Numbered from the stretch's first letter, positions 47,001-60,520 are shown. The stretch is DNA of 64,000 bases from Oxyruncus cristatus (GCA_013399855.1 VXAY01006942.1:79085-143084); one strand, 5' to 3'. Notes: generated by a model not told the origin, from the letters alone. Numbers and translations: made by a program.

Positions 47001-50000
47001 ATTAGCCTGCCTGCTGGAATAAGACATGCCAGCCAACCCAGAAAGTGTCTTTATCTCCTCAGTACACCAATTTGTCCTTTCCTGTGTCCTATCTCCAGCT
47101 AGAAGTTAGATTACTTGGATCTTCAGAGGCCCAAGAAGTAATGCTCTTGGTCAGCTGTGCATCATAAGAGTGGGAGCAGATGAGCTTTTCCTTGCAGATG
47201 AGTGCTTCCTTACTCATTAGGCAACCAGCTGAAGCCCAGATATATGAAACTGATAATTCAGGAATACAAGACAATGCATACTGAGGAGCATACACAGCCT
47301 GACCCTAAGGCTGGGTATAATTTCCCTTGCTTGCTCAAGTAGCACTTTTTCAGAGTAGCAGGCTTTAAGCTTTTTCCATTGGTGAAACAACTGGTGAAAA
47401 TAACTAAAAAATTAAAAACATTTGGGCCTTCCATTAACACAAATTTGAAAGAATATTCAAAAAGTTCTCCTATGCAACTTTTGAAAATGTGTTTATTGCT
47501 CCCCAACCTTCTGACAAGGTTCACAAGCCTGATGTTCCAGCTCCTAGGGAATATTTTTTTGTGGCCTGCCCTTGAAGCCTTTGTCTAGTTTTTTCTGTAC
47601 CCTTTTGTAAGCCTGGACATCAGAACAGAGCACAGATTATTGTGTAGAAGATAAAGCATTTTTCTATGTCCCCTTTTCATATCTCTGAAGAACAGACCAA
47701 GTTCTTTTCAGTACATCTTATAGCGCAAATTTATGTTAAGATGATTACTTGTGATGGCTCCAATCATGCTTCTCTAAGTCTCTTCTCAAAACCAGAGGTG
47801 ATTGCTCATCGGATCTACTTGGCATTCCTGTCTGAAGGTACTAAAACCCACTGTAACAGCTCCTTTGGCAGCAACAGTTGATGGACAGAATAGCAAGTGA
47901 ACTCAATGGCAAATAGTTTGTGACAGAAGCAGTCTAACAAATTGCTTTGCTTAAGTTCCTTAACCTCACCAGAACCCATCTGTATATTAGCACACATTAT
48001 TTATTCATTAATATAGGATGAGTAATGTCCTATGACATCTATCTTAGCCTGTTAAGAGAAAGAAACTGAGAAATGAAGCTGTCTTCAGTCCACCTGTAGC
48101 AGAACTGCTTTAAATCAGTTCTTAAGACTTTTACATTGATTAATTTTTCCACAACAAACCCTTGTTTTAGCCAAAGGATTAAGTCTCAGAAGGAGTATAT
48201 TATTATAAAAAGGCAAAGATCAGGCATTTAGTTAGATCTCAAATCATGTGTCTGTCATGTGCTGTATGGCTATTGGCATGCACATTTATTCTATACATCT
48301 TCAGACCATTCCTCTGTGGCCACAATACACAGGCATATAAACCTTCCCATTTGGAAAATTAACAGTCCGTCAATACTTTCTTGCCTGGTTGGTGACCCAC
48401 ATTGAATAAGTATCTGCAGAGTACTAAAATAATGGAAAAAGCCATCAGCTGCAAGCACAGCCAAGGAAATTCTGTTGGTTGAAATTCTTCAGCACAGCCA
48501 ACAGCCAGGTAATTCTATGTTTGAGTACCATGGAGATATTTAGAACTTGATTTTTCAAGCAAGGCATCTGTGATTAAGTAGGGCTGAGCACTACGCACAG
48601 CCTCATCATTCTTCCAAAATCTCTCCATTTACTTCTGCTGCCCCCAGTGCAGCAGAATGAGGCCAGTTTTATTCCCTGGCAAAGGAAGATGGGAAGGGAT
48701 TTGATACTTTGTTTTGGATTACTTCAAGAACTGCAAATTACATTTTTAGCTCTTTTTGGGTAAGGCGCCCAGACTCCTTGAGGCATACTCTACTAAAATG
48801 CTGGCTGAGTTTCAAAAAGCAGTTTGCAAGCTGGGATGACTCTTAAGTGTCATACTCAAGACTCCTTTAAAGGGACCCAGTTTCCAATAAATGTTGAGGA
48901 CATCTGAAAATCTTTCTCTTTCAGGATGCCTCAATTTGACTGGGCAGAGACATCTGGTATTCAAAGTAGACAACAAGAGAGAGTATCCCCTCACTGAGGA
49001 AGGGAAAGTAAAATTCTAGACATATAACTCTTTTAACCACTTCTTTTTTTTTTTCCTATTTCCTATTTAAAAGAATTCATCAGGTTAATCTTAAATTCTT
49101 TACAGGGAAACAGTGTGGTTAAATTGGAGACTAGAAGTGGGCCTGGAGAGAAGGAACACTGCAGATTAGGCTGGTTTTTTTCCATTGATTTGTAAGTGAC
49201 AACTTGATCAATTCTGTCTCAGTGTGTAGGACTGAGAATAGCTTTTTTTGCTTTCCACTGTCTGCTGCCAATCCCTGTCATGTGATATTCAACTCATCCT
49301 CTTGCAAATATCAAAGCCGTATGGGGCAGGAGAAACAGCCATGTCAAACCAAACAGACTTCAGTATGGCTTTTGGTTCTGCAGGCATGTCAATGTGGGAG
49401 TGTGCATGTCAGTTAAATACAGGATGGTTCTCTATCAAAGTTCTTGTGGTTTCTAACATTTGCCAGCCTTTACTCCATCTGAAGGACTTCAGTTTTGCAT
49501 TCTACCCTACAATGGGCAAAAGAATCAAGAAGTCATCTCTCCTCACCCCCAAAGACTAGAGTAGGATTAACAACCAGAAATTTAAGTCAGACACACTCAT
49601 GAAGAGGAATGAGGAAAAAGGTTAGGAAGCCATCCAAAGAATGGTTGCCTATCCCCTTACTAAACTATAGTCTCTTTTTGTTCAAGAAGAAAACTGAAAA
49701 GCTGGGGAACAAAAATTAAAATCATATTGAAACCAACCATGCCTAAGCAATACCTTCAATGTGCACAGATCAGTTTCATTAAAATATTTCCCCATTCTCT
49801 CTTCTTCCACCTCCTCATCCTTTGGCTGTTTCCTTTAGTTGCCCTTTAAACTGCAAAGCAAAATGCTTTTACTGACACAGTTTGTAATTTTGAAGCCCGA
49901 ATCTTAAGCAGCAGGTGCTTAGTTTTAATAGAATTTTTCCATCCCTGAATGTCTGGGAGAATCAGTAGCACCTCCCTCCTACACAGCCCCTCACCCTTGA

Positions 50001-51894
50001 TCCTTTGCCATTTGTATTTGTGGATTTTCATTTAACATATTTCTTCTGCTTTCTGCAATCTCCTTTTTCACTGCAAACTCTTTGACCGCTCCTCTTCTTT
50101 CTTTTACCTCATCCGACTGGCAAGTGCTGTCTCCTAAAAATCCTTATAAAATATGAAGGGTCTTGCTGCCTCTGGTCTTGCTATCTCTGACCATTTTTAT
50201 CAGTGCTGCATCTACTTTACATGGCACTGGCAATTTAAAAGGACCTTAGACTGGTTGTTAACATTTGCACGACAAGAACAATTACATTTGAATTGCCAGA
50301 GGTCCTAGGGGACCTCTGTTCTCTGCATATACACACACACACAAAAATTGAACCAAAATAACAGTTGGGTTTAGTTCATATAATTAGTTATTTTGGAGCA
50401 TGTCTGTGTATGGGCACTTCTGTTCCATCCTAACAGGTTTTGTTTCCATTTAATTTTAGCTTTTTGTTTGATCTGATTTTAGTCAATTTTCTCTTATAGT
50501 TTCCTTTTTTGAATTAATGTAAATTATTTTGTACAGGCCTATTTTCAAGAAAAATCCAAGGGAAAAGCATCCACACTCAGATTGTAATGGCATTTGTAAA
50601 GGTGAGTATTAAAAGTAGCTGCATTAAGTGTTTGTGGAAAACATGGGATTCACATACTAACTTCAGAATTAGAGATGCTGCACTAAGTGAATACCTGCTC
50701 TGCCTTGATGCTGGTAGGTTGATCCTGGACACGGTACAATTTGACAAAGTCTAATCATCAGATTACAGTTCCAGTACAAGGAATTTACTCCTTATATTCA
50801 GGAATGCCTCTCCAAAGTTTGTGTTTTAGTTAGTATTCCAAGTGTATTTGTATTTTACTATTAAAGAGCAGCTTCTTTTTTTCATTTGCCTTTCTATTGC
50901 TTATCAGATGCATACCAAAGATGCAGATCAAAGGCATATCAGTATATATGCTGATGCTCAAAACAGCTTTTGCTCAAAAAGCAATGACATGCTGCAGAAA
51001 TGACCATAGCCTTATTTGCTAATAACCTGAAATGAATTTGACTGAAAACATATTTTAAAATACGCACTTGCATTGTTTGGCACGAAAATCATATGGGCTC
51101 ACATAGCTTGCTCAGAACTAAATTTTAAATGAGCCTTCCATTCTTGAAAAGGTAACCCATTCCAGAAAGCCATACCTGCCACTTCCTTAATCCACCAATC
51201 TCAGAGGCTATGTTCTGCACTGACAGCACGCAAAAATCTTTAACGCTAACACAAATACCTTTCATAGATTATTCCAATTTTCAGGTTGATTCTTAAGCCA
51301 GCTGTTTTCTGACTGATTCAATGTGCAGATTTTATTTTAAAACAAGAGTATATTCCCTGGCTACCGGCCATATAACTAGATCTTACAGATGTTAGGCATG
51401 TTTGTAACGCTTATTCATACACTCGCATGGAAAAAAACCATAAAATATAATAATTTGTGTAGCTTTCTTGGATTTTAATGTTTTCTCCCCAAATTTCAGA
51501 TACAATATCAACAGAAGAATGCCAGGAATTACTTCATGCTTTATATATGTACCTGTTACAGATTATATTCATTAATTTCAAAGCCAGGTGCTACTTTTGT
51601 TTAAAGCAATCCTTGGTGGTACACTTTTTAAATATATATATATATGTATACGTATTTCATTCCAGTAAGAAGAACTGTTTGCTATTACATACAAACATTT
51701 AAATCTACCTTGATATCAATCTACTACTGCTTTGTTCTTTTTCGCCTAAGAACAAAGCTTCCTACTCCCCCTGGGGCTTATTCTCTGTAGAGCAATTTTG
51801 GCAAAGAAATAACACCAAATACAAGGAAAAATCATGAAAATATAAGCTCACCAAAAGTCAAAAGAAACTAATAATCATCTAACAGTAGGGTCAA
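44053..51894. other. SUGCT intron, nothing recognised
   Basis: About 7.8 kb without a recognisable exon, LTR or CR1. Contains a short duplication at 44560 and a (CA)6 run near 50330. I looked on the minus strand for a penultimate SUGCT exon and found none I could support. Confidence 0.45.
44560..44592 (+). repeat. 12-bp direct repeat, period 21
   Basis: GTACACACAGAC at 44560-44571 and 44581-44592, separated by AAAAAAGTA. Confidence 0.8.
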
Positions 51895-52160
51895 CTGTAG
51901 TACAGACTGTTGAGCTGGAAATTCAAACAATTGGATTTGGCTCCTTGCTCTATCACCAATCAAATCTGTGATCACAGGTAAATCATGTTCCCTTGTCATG
52001 TCTTTGTATTTCCTGTACAGTTGTGTTAGCCTTGCCTATTTAAGTTATAAAATCTTAAGAACTGGAGTTGTCTCTTACTGTTTGTTTATACAGTGACTGA
52101 CAGAATGGGCCCCACTTTGTATTGGAATGAAATAAATAATAATTTTCTGATATCCTGTCT
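51895..52160 (+). mobile_element. MIR/CORE-SINE-like relic
   Basis: CTGTGATCACAGGTAAATCA corresponds to the MIR core (TGTGACCTTGGGCAAGTCA), GTATTTCCTGTACAG to the following CAGTTTCCCCATCTGTA, and TTGTCTCTTACTGTTTGTTT with ATACAGTGACTGACAGAATG and GGCCCC to the 3' tail typical of amniote CORE-SINE/LINE-tailed copies. This is the most complete SINE relic in the window. Confidence 0.7.
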
Positions 52161-53453
52161 CATAGAGATGCTTCAGAGGAATATGAACCACTGTCCGAAG
52201 TTATATCTGATAAATTGTGCATTACTCTATTGTGAGAGAGATTTCTTTTTAATCCTAAATCCATCTGTCTTGCTATGCTGCAAGTGATAGTTTCTGGGCA
52301 GAGAGCATACTAATTGCAGGATTAAACTCTTAGCCAACTCTTCGGTGGAAACTTTTTCCCATAACATGGTAGAAAACACATGTTGGTTTCTGTCTGCAAG
52401 CCCTTGAACATCACAGCCCTGATCTTGACTGGAATATTTAGGTACTCTATTGAACTATGTCTGTGCAATATAATGTCATTAAAATTAAATAATAACTAGC
52501 TATCAAAAAGTATTATTGAGATTTTAGTGGCTCCAGTACTGCTTAGTCTGGTTTAGTTCCTCTTTGAAGGCAGAGACAATTGTACTGAATGTAATGAATT
52601 CTGCACCTCCTTCAAATAAGTAGTACACAGACTTAAAGCTGAAAAATTAATTATTAATTTTGCTAAACATCTTAGGATCATTTTAACTTTACAAAGACAC
52701 AGAGATTTGAAACTATTTTTCATTGGTTTTAATTAAAGCAGTGGATGATTTCCTTAATCCCATTCATACTAAGTTATATTTTACAACTTGAACGGTTTTA
52801 ATAGGACTCAGATCTGAGTTTTTAAATTAAGGCTTAACTCTCACTACCTATTAAAGACTGTAAATAATGCTGCTTTCAAAAAAATATTTAGAATCAGATT
52901 CAAGAAATATTTAGTCCTTTAAATACAGTGTAAAATCAATGTAAAGGATTGTCAAAAAGGACTTAGGAACCAACATACTTTGGTGAATCTGGGCTATCTT
53001 TCAGATTTTCTGACAATTCAGAAATAAGGTTCCCTTTTGAAACTACAGTTAAAGGAAAGTTCTTAAAAACAGGAAGGAAAAAGAAGGGGGAAAAGAGAAA
53101 GTAACTGTGAATGTGGGAAAATAATGGAAGAAAATGCTATTATGGTTTTAGGAGAACTGCTTATGTTCATCCACATTTGAATCCTGATCCAGATATGTCA
53201 AAATCAATAGTAGTAATAGTACTATGACCATGTGGAAAAATGCTTTGACTGCACTATAGCACTGTAGCACAGGAATGAGAATACATTGAAATCAGCCTCT
53301 TTCTAAGATTCAGAAATTCTAAATTAAGTGATAGAAACAGTGGAGGTCTGAGGTTTATTAGAAGACTGATCTACAAGGTGTGGTGTTTCCCTTAAGTGCA
53401 AATGAAATACTGGTTGTGACATAGAACAAGCTCTTCAGAACTGTTAAAAAAAA

Positions 53454-53476
53454 GGTGGGGGGGAGGGGAAAGGGAA
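53454..53476 (+). other. G-rich run, G-quadruplex candidate
   Basis: GGTGGGGGGGAGGGGAAAGGG gives at least four G tracts with short loops on the plus strand. No associated gene. Confidence 0.5.
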
Positions 53477-53744
53477 GAAAAAGCCTACAGAATTGTAACA
53501 CATTGTGCATAAGTACTTGTAAAAAAATGTTTCTGATGTGACAAATTCAGTAGCAGTTCTTACTCTTACACTCCAGTACAACTGTGAGTGTAATTTACAT
53601 TCACTAATGGTATAAACTCAGAGTTTGGAGAAGAAAGAAATTCATACCAGAACATCTAGATTTCCATTTCAACTGGTTACATGCAGATAAGCATCCTACT
53701 TATACAAACAGATACTATATACATGCATGCACATTTGCATTCAT

Positions 53745-53812
53745 ACAACAAGATATATATAGATATCAGTACATACAGATCTGGATCTAGATGATATATA
53801 TATATACTTACA
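53745..53812. repeat. AT-rich (TA)/(GATA)-like microsatellite cluster
   Basis: Runs of ATATATATAGATATC and GATATATATATATAC separated by AGATCTGGATCTAGAT, which is itself nearly palindromic. Confidence 0.7.
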
Positions 53813-54693
53813 AGCACACACAGAGTTACTTCCACTACTACAACACTGAGATTCTGAGGTGCTTACTCTCCACATGGGAGATATTTTTAACAACAGGTGG
53901 TGCATGGTTTCAGGTTGCTTCCTTCTCAAAAAAGTCTGAGCCTTATGAAGTGACATTTTTGACATTCCCATTACAAAATGGGGAGTATCCACTGGATATA
54001 CAGACATAAAATTTTAGCATTTTCAGTAATTTGCTATACAGCTTTACATAAAGTAGTTACTCCATGTGGTTGTGATCCAGAAAAACATTTCAGCATGTGC
54101 TTAAATGACCCAGCCACCTCAGCTGCAATACAGTGATGCTACTATTTGCTGACTTAACTCTTAGGTTATTGTGAAAATCTCAGTAACACTTGCACGGAGG
54201 AAAGAAGCTGTAGAGCAGCTACAGTGTTGTAGCTGCTATGACCTTTAAACTTTCCTTAGAACAAGGATAAACTCTTTTCTATGATCCATGCCAATCTGCC
54301 TGGCTGCAACAGACTTGAGAACTTTAGACTTAGTGAGTACCTTCCCTTCATGGTGTGTGTCCCACTCAGTTCTAACCTCCTTACTGTCCACAGTCTGGCT
54401 AGGCATGGCATTGTGTCATTCCCATTGATACGTCCTCTTTTCTTTCCAACAGAAACTAGGGCAGGGGAGAGCAAAGGACAATGAGAGTGCGGATCACAGA
54501 GAGTGGGGATGTTCAGCCAGCTGGATCTGTGTGAGCTGTGAGGGTCCCTGGGTTGCAGAGGAGATCAGACACAAAGAGGAGGGGAAGCGGCAGTGATAGA
54601 CCAGAGCCTGGAACATGTCATTCCTCCTCTGCCATAAGGAAAGGATGGTTTGTTAATGTGTAGGTACTCAAGGACTGCAGCACAAGAAACTCA

Positions 54694-54800
54694 TTTATTG
54701 TGACCTTACAGAAATTGTTCTTTGTCCCTGTGAAACGGGGATAACAGTTCTTAAGTGGTTCCCAAGATGTTAAGGTTTATGATTTTATATATTGTTTTGA
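54694..54800 (+). mobile_element. MIR-like relic
   Basis: TTGTGACCTTACAGAAATTG and CCCTGTGAAACGGGGATAAC resemble the MIR stretch TGTGACCTTGGGCAAGTTA...CATCTGTAAAATGGGGATAA. It is short and diverged; the edges are approximate. Confidence 0.5.
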
Positions 54801-57686
54801 TGCAACGGGAATAGACCCATTTAAGTATCTTAGGTAAAAAGAAGCTGTATTTTCCAATTAAATTTATGCAAAAAAGTTAACAGCGGTACAAAATGAAAAG
54901 CCAAACTTATTTTTAAATTTTGTATGAGTTAAAGTAATTACTACTTGCAACAAAAATGAAATAAACTGCTATAATTACTAAGGGTCTACTGCAGTACCAG
55001 GATGGACACTTTACTTTCTTCCTCATTTCAAAGGAAGGGTAAAGAATGCCACTTTCAGCATCTATTACATGGCCCAGGCATTAACCTTCTCCTGTGGTGA
55101 ACCAGTTCTAAGAGAAAACAGGATTTTATTACCCATACCCACTGAAAGTACCAAATTATTTACAGACAAGTGAAACTGCTATCTCTGTGATGCAGATCAC
55201 GCCAGTCAGGAACCTGCCTACTACCCAACCTACTAGACCAGAACTGAGTCCTCGAAGCGATTTTATGCAAGTAGTGTACAACTGCTTTCAGCTGGGTATG
55301 ACTTGAGCACTTTGAGAAAAGGCCTTTACATGAAAGTGGTCTAATCATCATGTTTCAATTAATACCTCTTATAGCACAACTTACTGTCCTTGTTTCCCCT
55401 CAACATACAGATGGCAGATTCTGAAAAAGATCACATATTATAAAGTCTTTTAAAGGACACCATGTACAAAGATGCCGAGAGTAAAGAAAATGAATCTTCA
55501 TTTTAGCAGATATTAGTGTCTTTAAAGCACTAATAACAAATACTGAAACACCAACAGGAAACTTTTCCAAAGTGGTTATGATTAGCTGTTTAATTTTGTA
55601 TACTGCCCCGAGGAATTTGAACACCCATTGAAACCGAGGATCTTCCTTTACACAAGGAGCCATAAAACATAATCCCACTGACTTTAAGGCAAGTGGCTTC
55701 CAAGGGATTTGCTACAGTGATTTATTTGCATCAGGTTTGCTGCAATAATAACTTTTCACTACAAGTACACAATGTTTGTGTTTCGCAAAATAGTTCCACT
55801 TCATTTTCTATCAGAGGGCCACCAATCCTTCATGTCAGGATTTCATAAAATTAATAAATCTACTTCCATAATCCTTGCTGCTTTTACTGACAAATGTAAT
55901 AAACTACAGGATGCAAAACTCTGCAAGCCTACTGGGATTTATTTGTTTTTTGTTTTTTTTTTCTTGACAAGCTTTACAGAGTAGCACTTCTGAGACAAGC
56001 TTATGTGCTGTAAACCTAATCCTTAGCAATTTCCTCGTTTCTCAAATAACCCAAATATGTTATGAATACCAAAGGATTTCTTTTATCAGATAATACTTTT
56101 TTTTTTTTCCCCCCATCTGAGTTGTTCTCAAGGAAATACACTTTGAAACAATTGGAGGTTGTCAGGTAGGCATTCACAAGATACACTCCTAAAGAATCAT
56201 GTCTTTTTGACTAAGAAGGTGTCCTGCAGTTTAAAGGCAGCATAACTGGTGAGGGAACTGAGGCCAAACCTGATGGGACCTGCACCCAAAGGCATCTTTC
56301 CTTTTCTAACCCCAATGCAGCAGGCATTTCAGTGCTACTTTTATGACCATCTCTGTAAAAGATTTGCTTTTCTACTGCAAAATCACTCATGGATTGATTT
56401 TCCAGAGTTGATGAGCCAGTGAGGTCACATAGGCTCCTATTATTTTCTGTTCTTTGTCCTCTTCCCCCAAAATGTGGGTAATGCCCACAATTCCATCTGT
56501 AACAGAAGGTGCCTGTCTTCTGCAGCTAGGCCTGCATCTCTGCATCCCCTTCCTAAATTGATCCCATCCTTTGGCTTCTGTAATTTTAGTTGACAACTGT
56601 GTTAGTGCACACAAACACATCCCTACAGTGATTTCAAATACTCTTGTGGAAACAATGCCAACCCAATGGAAATCTATGCAAAGTGTACTACAGCACTGAT
56701 CCATCTGCTAAAAAAAAATTGATTTTTGCTATAGAAAGAGCAGTCTGAAATACAGCTCTTAAGAAAAAAGCCAGCACACTGGTTCGTGTCACCTTCCTGC
56801 TACCCCATACAATGTCTGTAGTCACAACTCTTCATTATCCTTCTGCTGCCCTTGATTTGCCCAGGAAGTCGGGAATAGGGCAATGTAAGTGCAACTACTC
56901 CATTATTTCTTTTTTATTCTGAAAGGACCAATAAAGGGATAAAAACAAATCTTGGCTGGAATAACTGTGACAAAAAATGATTGAGAATTTTTTTGACAGT
57001 TGGTTACTGCCAGGAAATCTTAAGATAGTCTAAAACTCCCTCTTCAGCAAGAAGAAAAACTGCTCAAATTTTCCTTAAACTGACAAACAACATTTAAGAA
57101 ATTAACCAAATTGAAACAATTTTCATTTTTCTACACATACAGCTACAAATCAAATATTACAGGAGCACTGAAAATCTGAAGAAAATGCACCATGAGGCAT
57201 GGAAAACAATTAGTGGGTAAAAAATGAGAAGTATTCAGTGCACCCCTCACCCTAGAAGTCCAAGCCAATTACAGTAGAAATAGTCAGTGATTCAGCACAG
57301 AGGCTCCTTGGCAGATTAGTGAGGAAAAGGCACAACTCCAGCTGGGTCACTCAGAGAAAAAAAAAAATGCAATAGTGCATCATAAGGGCAGGATTTGAGT
57401 CTTCAGCCCTTAAAAAGATGGACATTTAACTCAGTTCATGTCATTCCTAAAAGGACCTACTTCATTTATATTTGCTTTCAAAACACAAACCTAAAAGAGG
57501 TTCATTATCACAGGGTCAAAAAATTCTGCAACCATCAAGGGTCTTTCCAATAGCTCAACTCAAGGAATAATGCATTTCTGGAGGAGTGGACTCTAAAACT
57601 TCTGGAAAGAACAGAGCACAACCCAAAATTTGACCATCAGGGATTATGTAATGATTTTTCCTAAAAGAAGGAGTGGGTCAGAAATC
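54801..57686. other. SUGCT intron, nothing recognised
   Basis: No exon or repeat family seen. A minus-strand frame of 105 codons (56704-56387) has no splice context or family motif. Confidence 0.5.
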
Positions 57687-57800
57687 ACAGAATATCACAG
57701 AATATGCTGAGTTGGAAGGGACTCAAAACGATCATCGAGTCCAACTCCTGGTCCTGCACAGGACCATCCCAAAGAGTCACACCATGTGCCCAAAAAGAGA
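57687..57800 (-). mobile_element. CR1 3'-end fragment (reverse)
   Basis: AATCACAGAATATCACAGAA followed by TATGCTGAGTTGGAAGGGAC, CATCGAGTCCAACTCCTGG, and CAAAGAGTCACACCATGTGCC is the reversed terminal ~110 bp of an avian CR1, the same subfamily as the copy at 702. It shows the uninterrupted tail-to-body junction that the LTR at 37309 has split in the other copy. Confidence 0.93.
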
Positions 57801-59079
57801 AGCTTCAGGTAATTGCTTTGGCAACATGTTGAAGGAGTCTTGAACTTAACTGATGGAAGAAATAGTCAAAAACAGTGGAGCCAAAATTTTGGTCATCGTC
57901 AGAGATAAGACAGGATGAGACACTTTTGTTCTATTTGCCTCAGGCTGAGCACTCCATGTATTGAGTATGCATAACCCATTCATAAAATTAATCTCAGAAG
58001 AGCTATAGACTAGAAAAAAGACAATGAGGAAGATAGAATAGAGGAAGGAGTCACAAAAAGTAGAGAGAATATGGAGTTAGGGGGGAAAAAAGGAGTTGAA
58101 TGGCTAGGGCAGAAAATACTAGAGCAAGAGGAGGAGAGGAGAGTTCGATGTTAAAAGTGGTGAAAAGTAACTGAGAGGCTTGTCACTGAGATTCAGAAGA
58201 AATGCTGCTGGAGAAAGAAGATGGAACATATGAAGCAGTTGAGGAAGTTCTTATGATGACAAGAATTTTTCGTAATGTGCTCAACCAACTCTGGTTGACT
58301 CAGTATATAGTGAAGTTAAAAAAAAGAGGTGAAATAACCAAGGTAAGGGACGGCATGGTAGGAGTCAGCACCTGATTTGACAAAAGACAGAAAAAAGATG
58401 AAAGCTAATTTGAATGGACTATGCCTGAAAAAAATCAACTGCAAGGGCTTGAGCTTCACTCATGGACAACATGGTAAAGAAAAGGAAATCAAGATACATT
58501 TTCAACTTCTGCAGTGAAAAGGTCTTGTCCAAGAAGAAGTGCTTTTAGCAATGAATTTATCTTAAAGATAAAGCTGTAGACAGTAAAAAATATACCCTCT
58601 AGGAATATTTTAAAAACATGTATGTATGACCTCATTTGTGTAAAAACAAAAATATGAAGTTAAAAGCTTTTGCTGTTTAAAAAAAAAAACAAACCAAACT
58701 GCATGACTTCTTACCATTTTCTTAATAATAAAACCACAACATACCACAATACAAGTACTGTTCTTGCAAAACTATTGTCCTTACAGTGATACCAATGATG
58801 CCAGAAATGTGAGGTTCATAAATTTTACTGTCCAGCTGGAAGAATATGTGCATGTGTTACAGTTCAACAACACTTATATAAAACATTTAGAATATAATAC
58901 TTTTAAAGTGATACTGTCAATATTTAAATAATGCTAGATCTCTTTTTTGTTTTGCTTTGTTTTTCCAATACTCTTGTTTTGGATAACATCTGGCAATTCT
59001 AAAATTAAAAGAGAACAATAGATTTATTTCCTACTGCTCTAATATGGACTACCTGCAGAAAACAGGTTTCACAAGGGCT
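57801..59079. other. SUGCT intron, purine-rich segment only
   Basis: Contains the purine-rich stretch at 58010-58145 and AT-rich sequence with an A-run near 58680. No coding signal. Confidence 0.5.
58010..58145 (+). repeat. Purine-rich stretch
   Basis: About 135 bp dominated by A and G on the plus strand (for example GAGGAAGATAGAATAGAGG and GAGGAGGAGAGGAGAG), with scattered C and T. Less pure than the 27-kb tract. Confidence 0.6.
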
Positions 59080-59215
59080 TTCAGATGAGGCTGTGGAATC
59101 TCCAGTCTTGGAGATTTTCAATACTGGACCAGATAAAGCCCCAAGCAAGCTAGTCTGGATTCAGCACTGAGCCTGTGCTGGCTATCAGGATTCTAGGATG
59201 CAGAACATCCGGTAT
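59080..59215 (+). mobile_element. Diverged CR1 3'-end fragment
   Basis: GATGAGGCTGTGGAATCTCC, AGTCTTGGAGATTTTCAATA and CTGGACCAGATAAAGCCCC follow CR1 3' sequence (TGGAATCTCCATCCTTGGAGATATTCAAAACCCGACTGGA). The tail after 59150 is poorly preserved. Confidence 0.75.
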
Positions 59216-59560
59216 AAACAATTTCAGTATTGAATTCAGTTTATTTCAATTTATCTCCTGGCAGTCAATCTTGGTAATAGACCCCCAGTTAAGTAATGTG
59301 TTCATGACTCACTTAAGAAAATAAGATTATAGAACATGCAAAGGTAAACCCAGTATTTGAACAATTTCATTTGATGAGGGAGAGTGTGAAACTCAGTATC
59401 TGGCACAGGGAAATGGAGTAAAAACTGACAAAAAAAATAGCAGGAGGGATCACAAGTAGACTCCATCAGTGCTGTCTTCTGTATTGCTCAGTATTGCACT
59501 TGTCCTTCACAGAAAGATTTTAAACATGGTGCTACATAACTTTTAATAAGATCCAGTTCT

Positions 59561-59989
59561 ACCTGCGTCCTGGTTCTGGCCAGGACAGGGTTAATTTTTT
59601 TGCAGTAGCTGGAAGGGAGCATGACTAGGACTTGGAGGTTATTCTATTTCACCTCTGTCATTGCTGTGGGTGGGGGGAAGGGAATCTCTTCTGGGGAGAA
59701 GAGGTTCCTTGTAGTCAAGAAAATGTGGCAGAGGGAGCCATAGGTATTGTCTATGATCAGGGTTTTTTTCTGTGTGAATAATTTCTTTTCTTATACCCTC
59801 CCTCTCTCATTAATATTGTTGCTGTTACAGTTAATTTTCTTATCTCATTGATGTTTCCAATAAATTGTTCTTATCTCAACCCCTGATCTTGGCCTTTTGT
59901 ACATCCACTGGATGGGGGAGGTGGAATGGTGCACGGTTTTAGTGGGAATACTAAATTGGAGAACACCATTCCTAAACCACAAGAACCTG
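59561..59989 (+). mobile_element. 419-bp solo LTR of an avian ERVL-type family, 5-bp target duplication ACCTG
   Basis: The LTR is 59566-59984. It starts (C)GTCCTGGTTCTGGCC and keeps GACAGGGTTAATTTTTTTGC, TTCTTATCTCAACCCCTGAT, and CACTGGATGGGGGAGG, ending CTAAACCACAAGA. ACCTG flanks it at 59561-59565 and 59985-59989. The first T and the final CA have mutated. AATAAA is present at 59861-59866. It is the same broad family as the reverse copy at 36732 but shorter, probably with internal deletions. Confidence 0.88.
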
Positions 59990-60027
59990 CAATGTGTGAT
60001 TAACTGAGTAGGCTTCAAATTGACTTT

Positions 60028-60080
60028 TTCAATCAAACCTCTCATTTTTGAGGTTTTGAGATTCAATCAAACCTCTCATT
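60028..60080. repeat. 19-bp perfect direct repeat, period 34
   Basis: TTCAATCAAACCTCTCATT occurs at 60028-60046 and identically at 60062-60080. The 15-bp spacer is TTTGAGGTTTTGAGA, part of which is complementary to the repeat (CCTC/GAGG). It lies between the two LTRs at 59.6 and 60.5 kb. Confidence 0.9.
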
Positions 60081-60520
60081 CCCCTGCTTTCACTAGGGGA
60101 AAATGTGAAACATGGTTTAAGGTTTTCCAAGGTGGCATGCAAAGATATTACCTTGACTCTTAAAAGACATAACCTGCAGTCCTCTCCCATTTGCATGGGG
60201 GAAATCACAGTGAAGCATCTTGTTCACAGCAAACTCTGTGATTCTGGAGACCTCCTGGATGTCCCTGTCTCTTCCTCCATTGTATGGTTTAGGCCTGTTC
60301 CAACAGACTTGGTTTCAATCAGGCCAGTAAGCAGTGTCTAAATCAATACACATTTCAGAAGCACTTCAAATATGGCATGCAAAAACCACTTCTGAAAAAT
60401 TCATGTTTTAAATATATTAAATACTTGCAAACCTGAGAAAACAGAGACATGTAACCCTTAAAAAATTCTAATTTTTCAGATTTTCTATCTGCCTATGGAT
60501 ATACACTGCCCCCGCAATAT

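Larger units (their letters stand above)
52161..54693. other. SUGCT intron, nothing recognised apart from simple repeats
   Basis: AT-rich, with the G-run at 53454 and TA/GATA cluster at 53745 listed separately. Confidence 0.5.
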
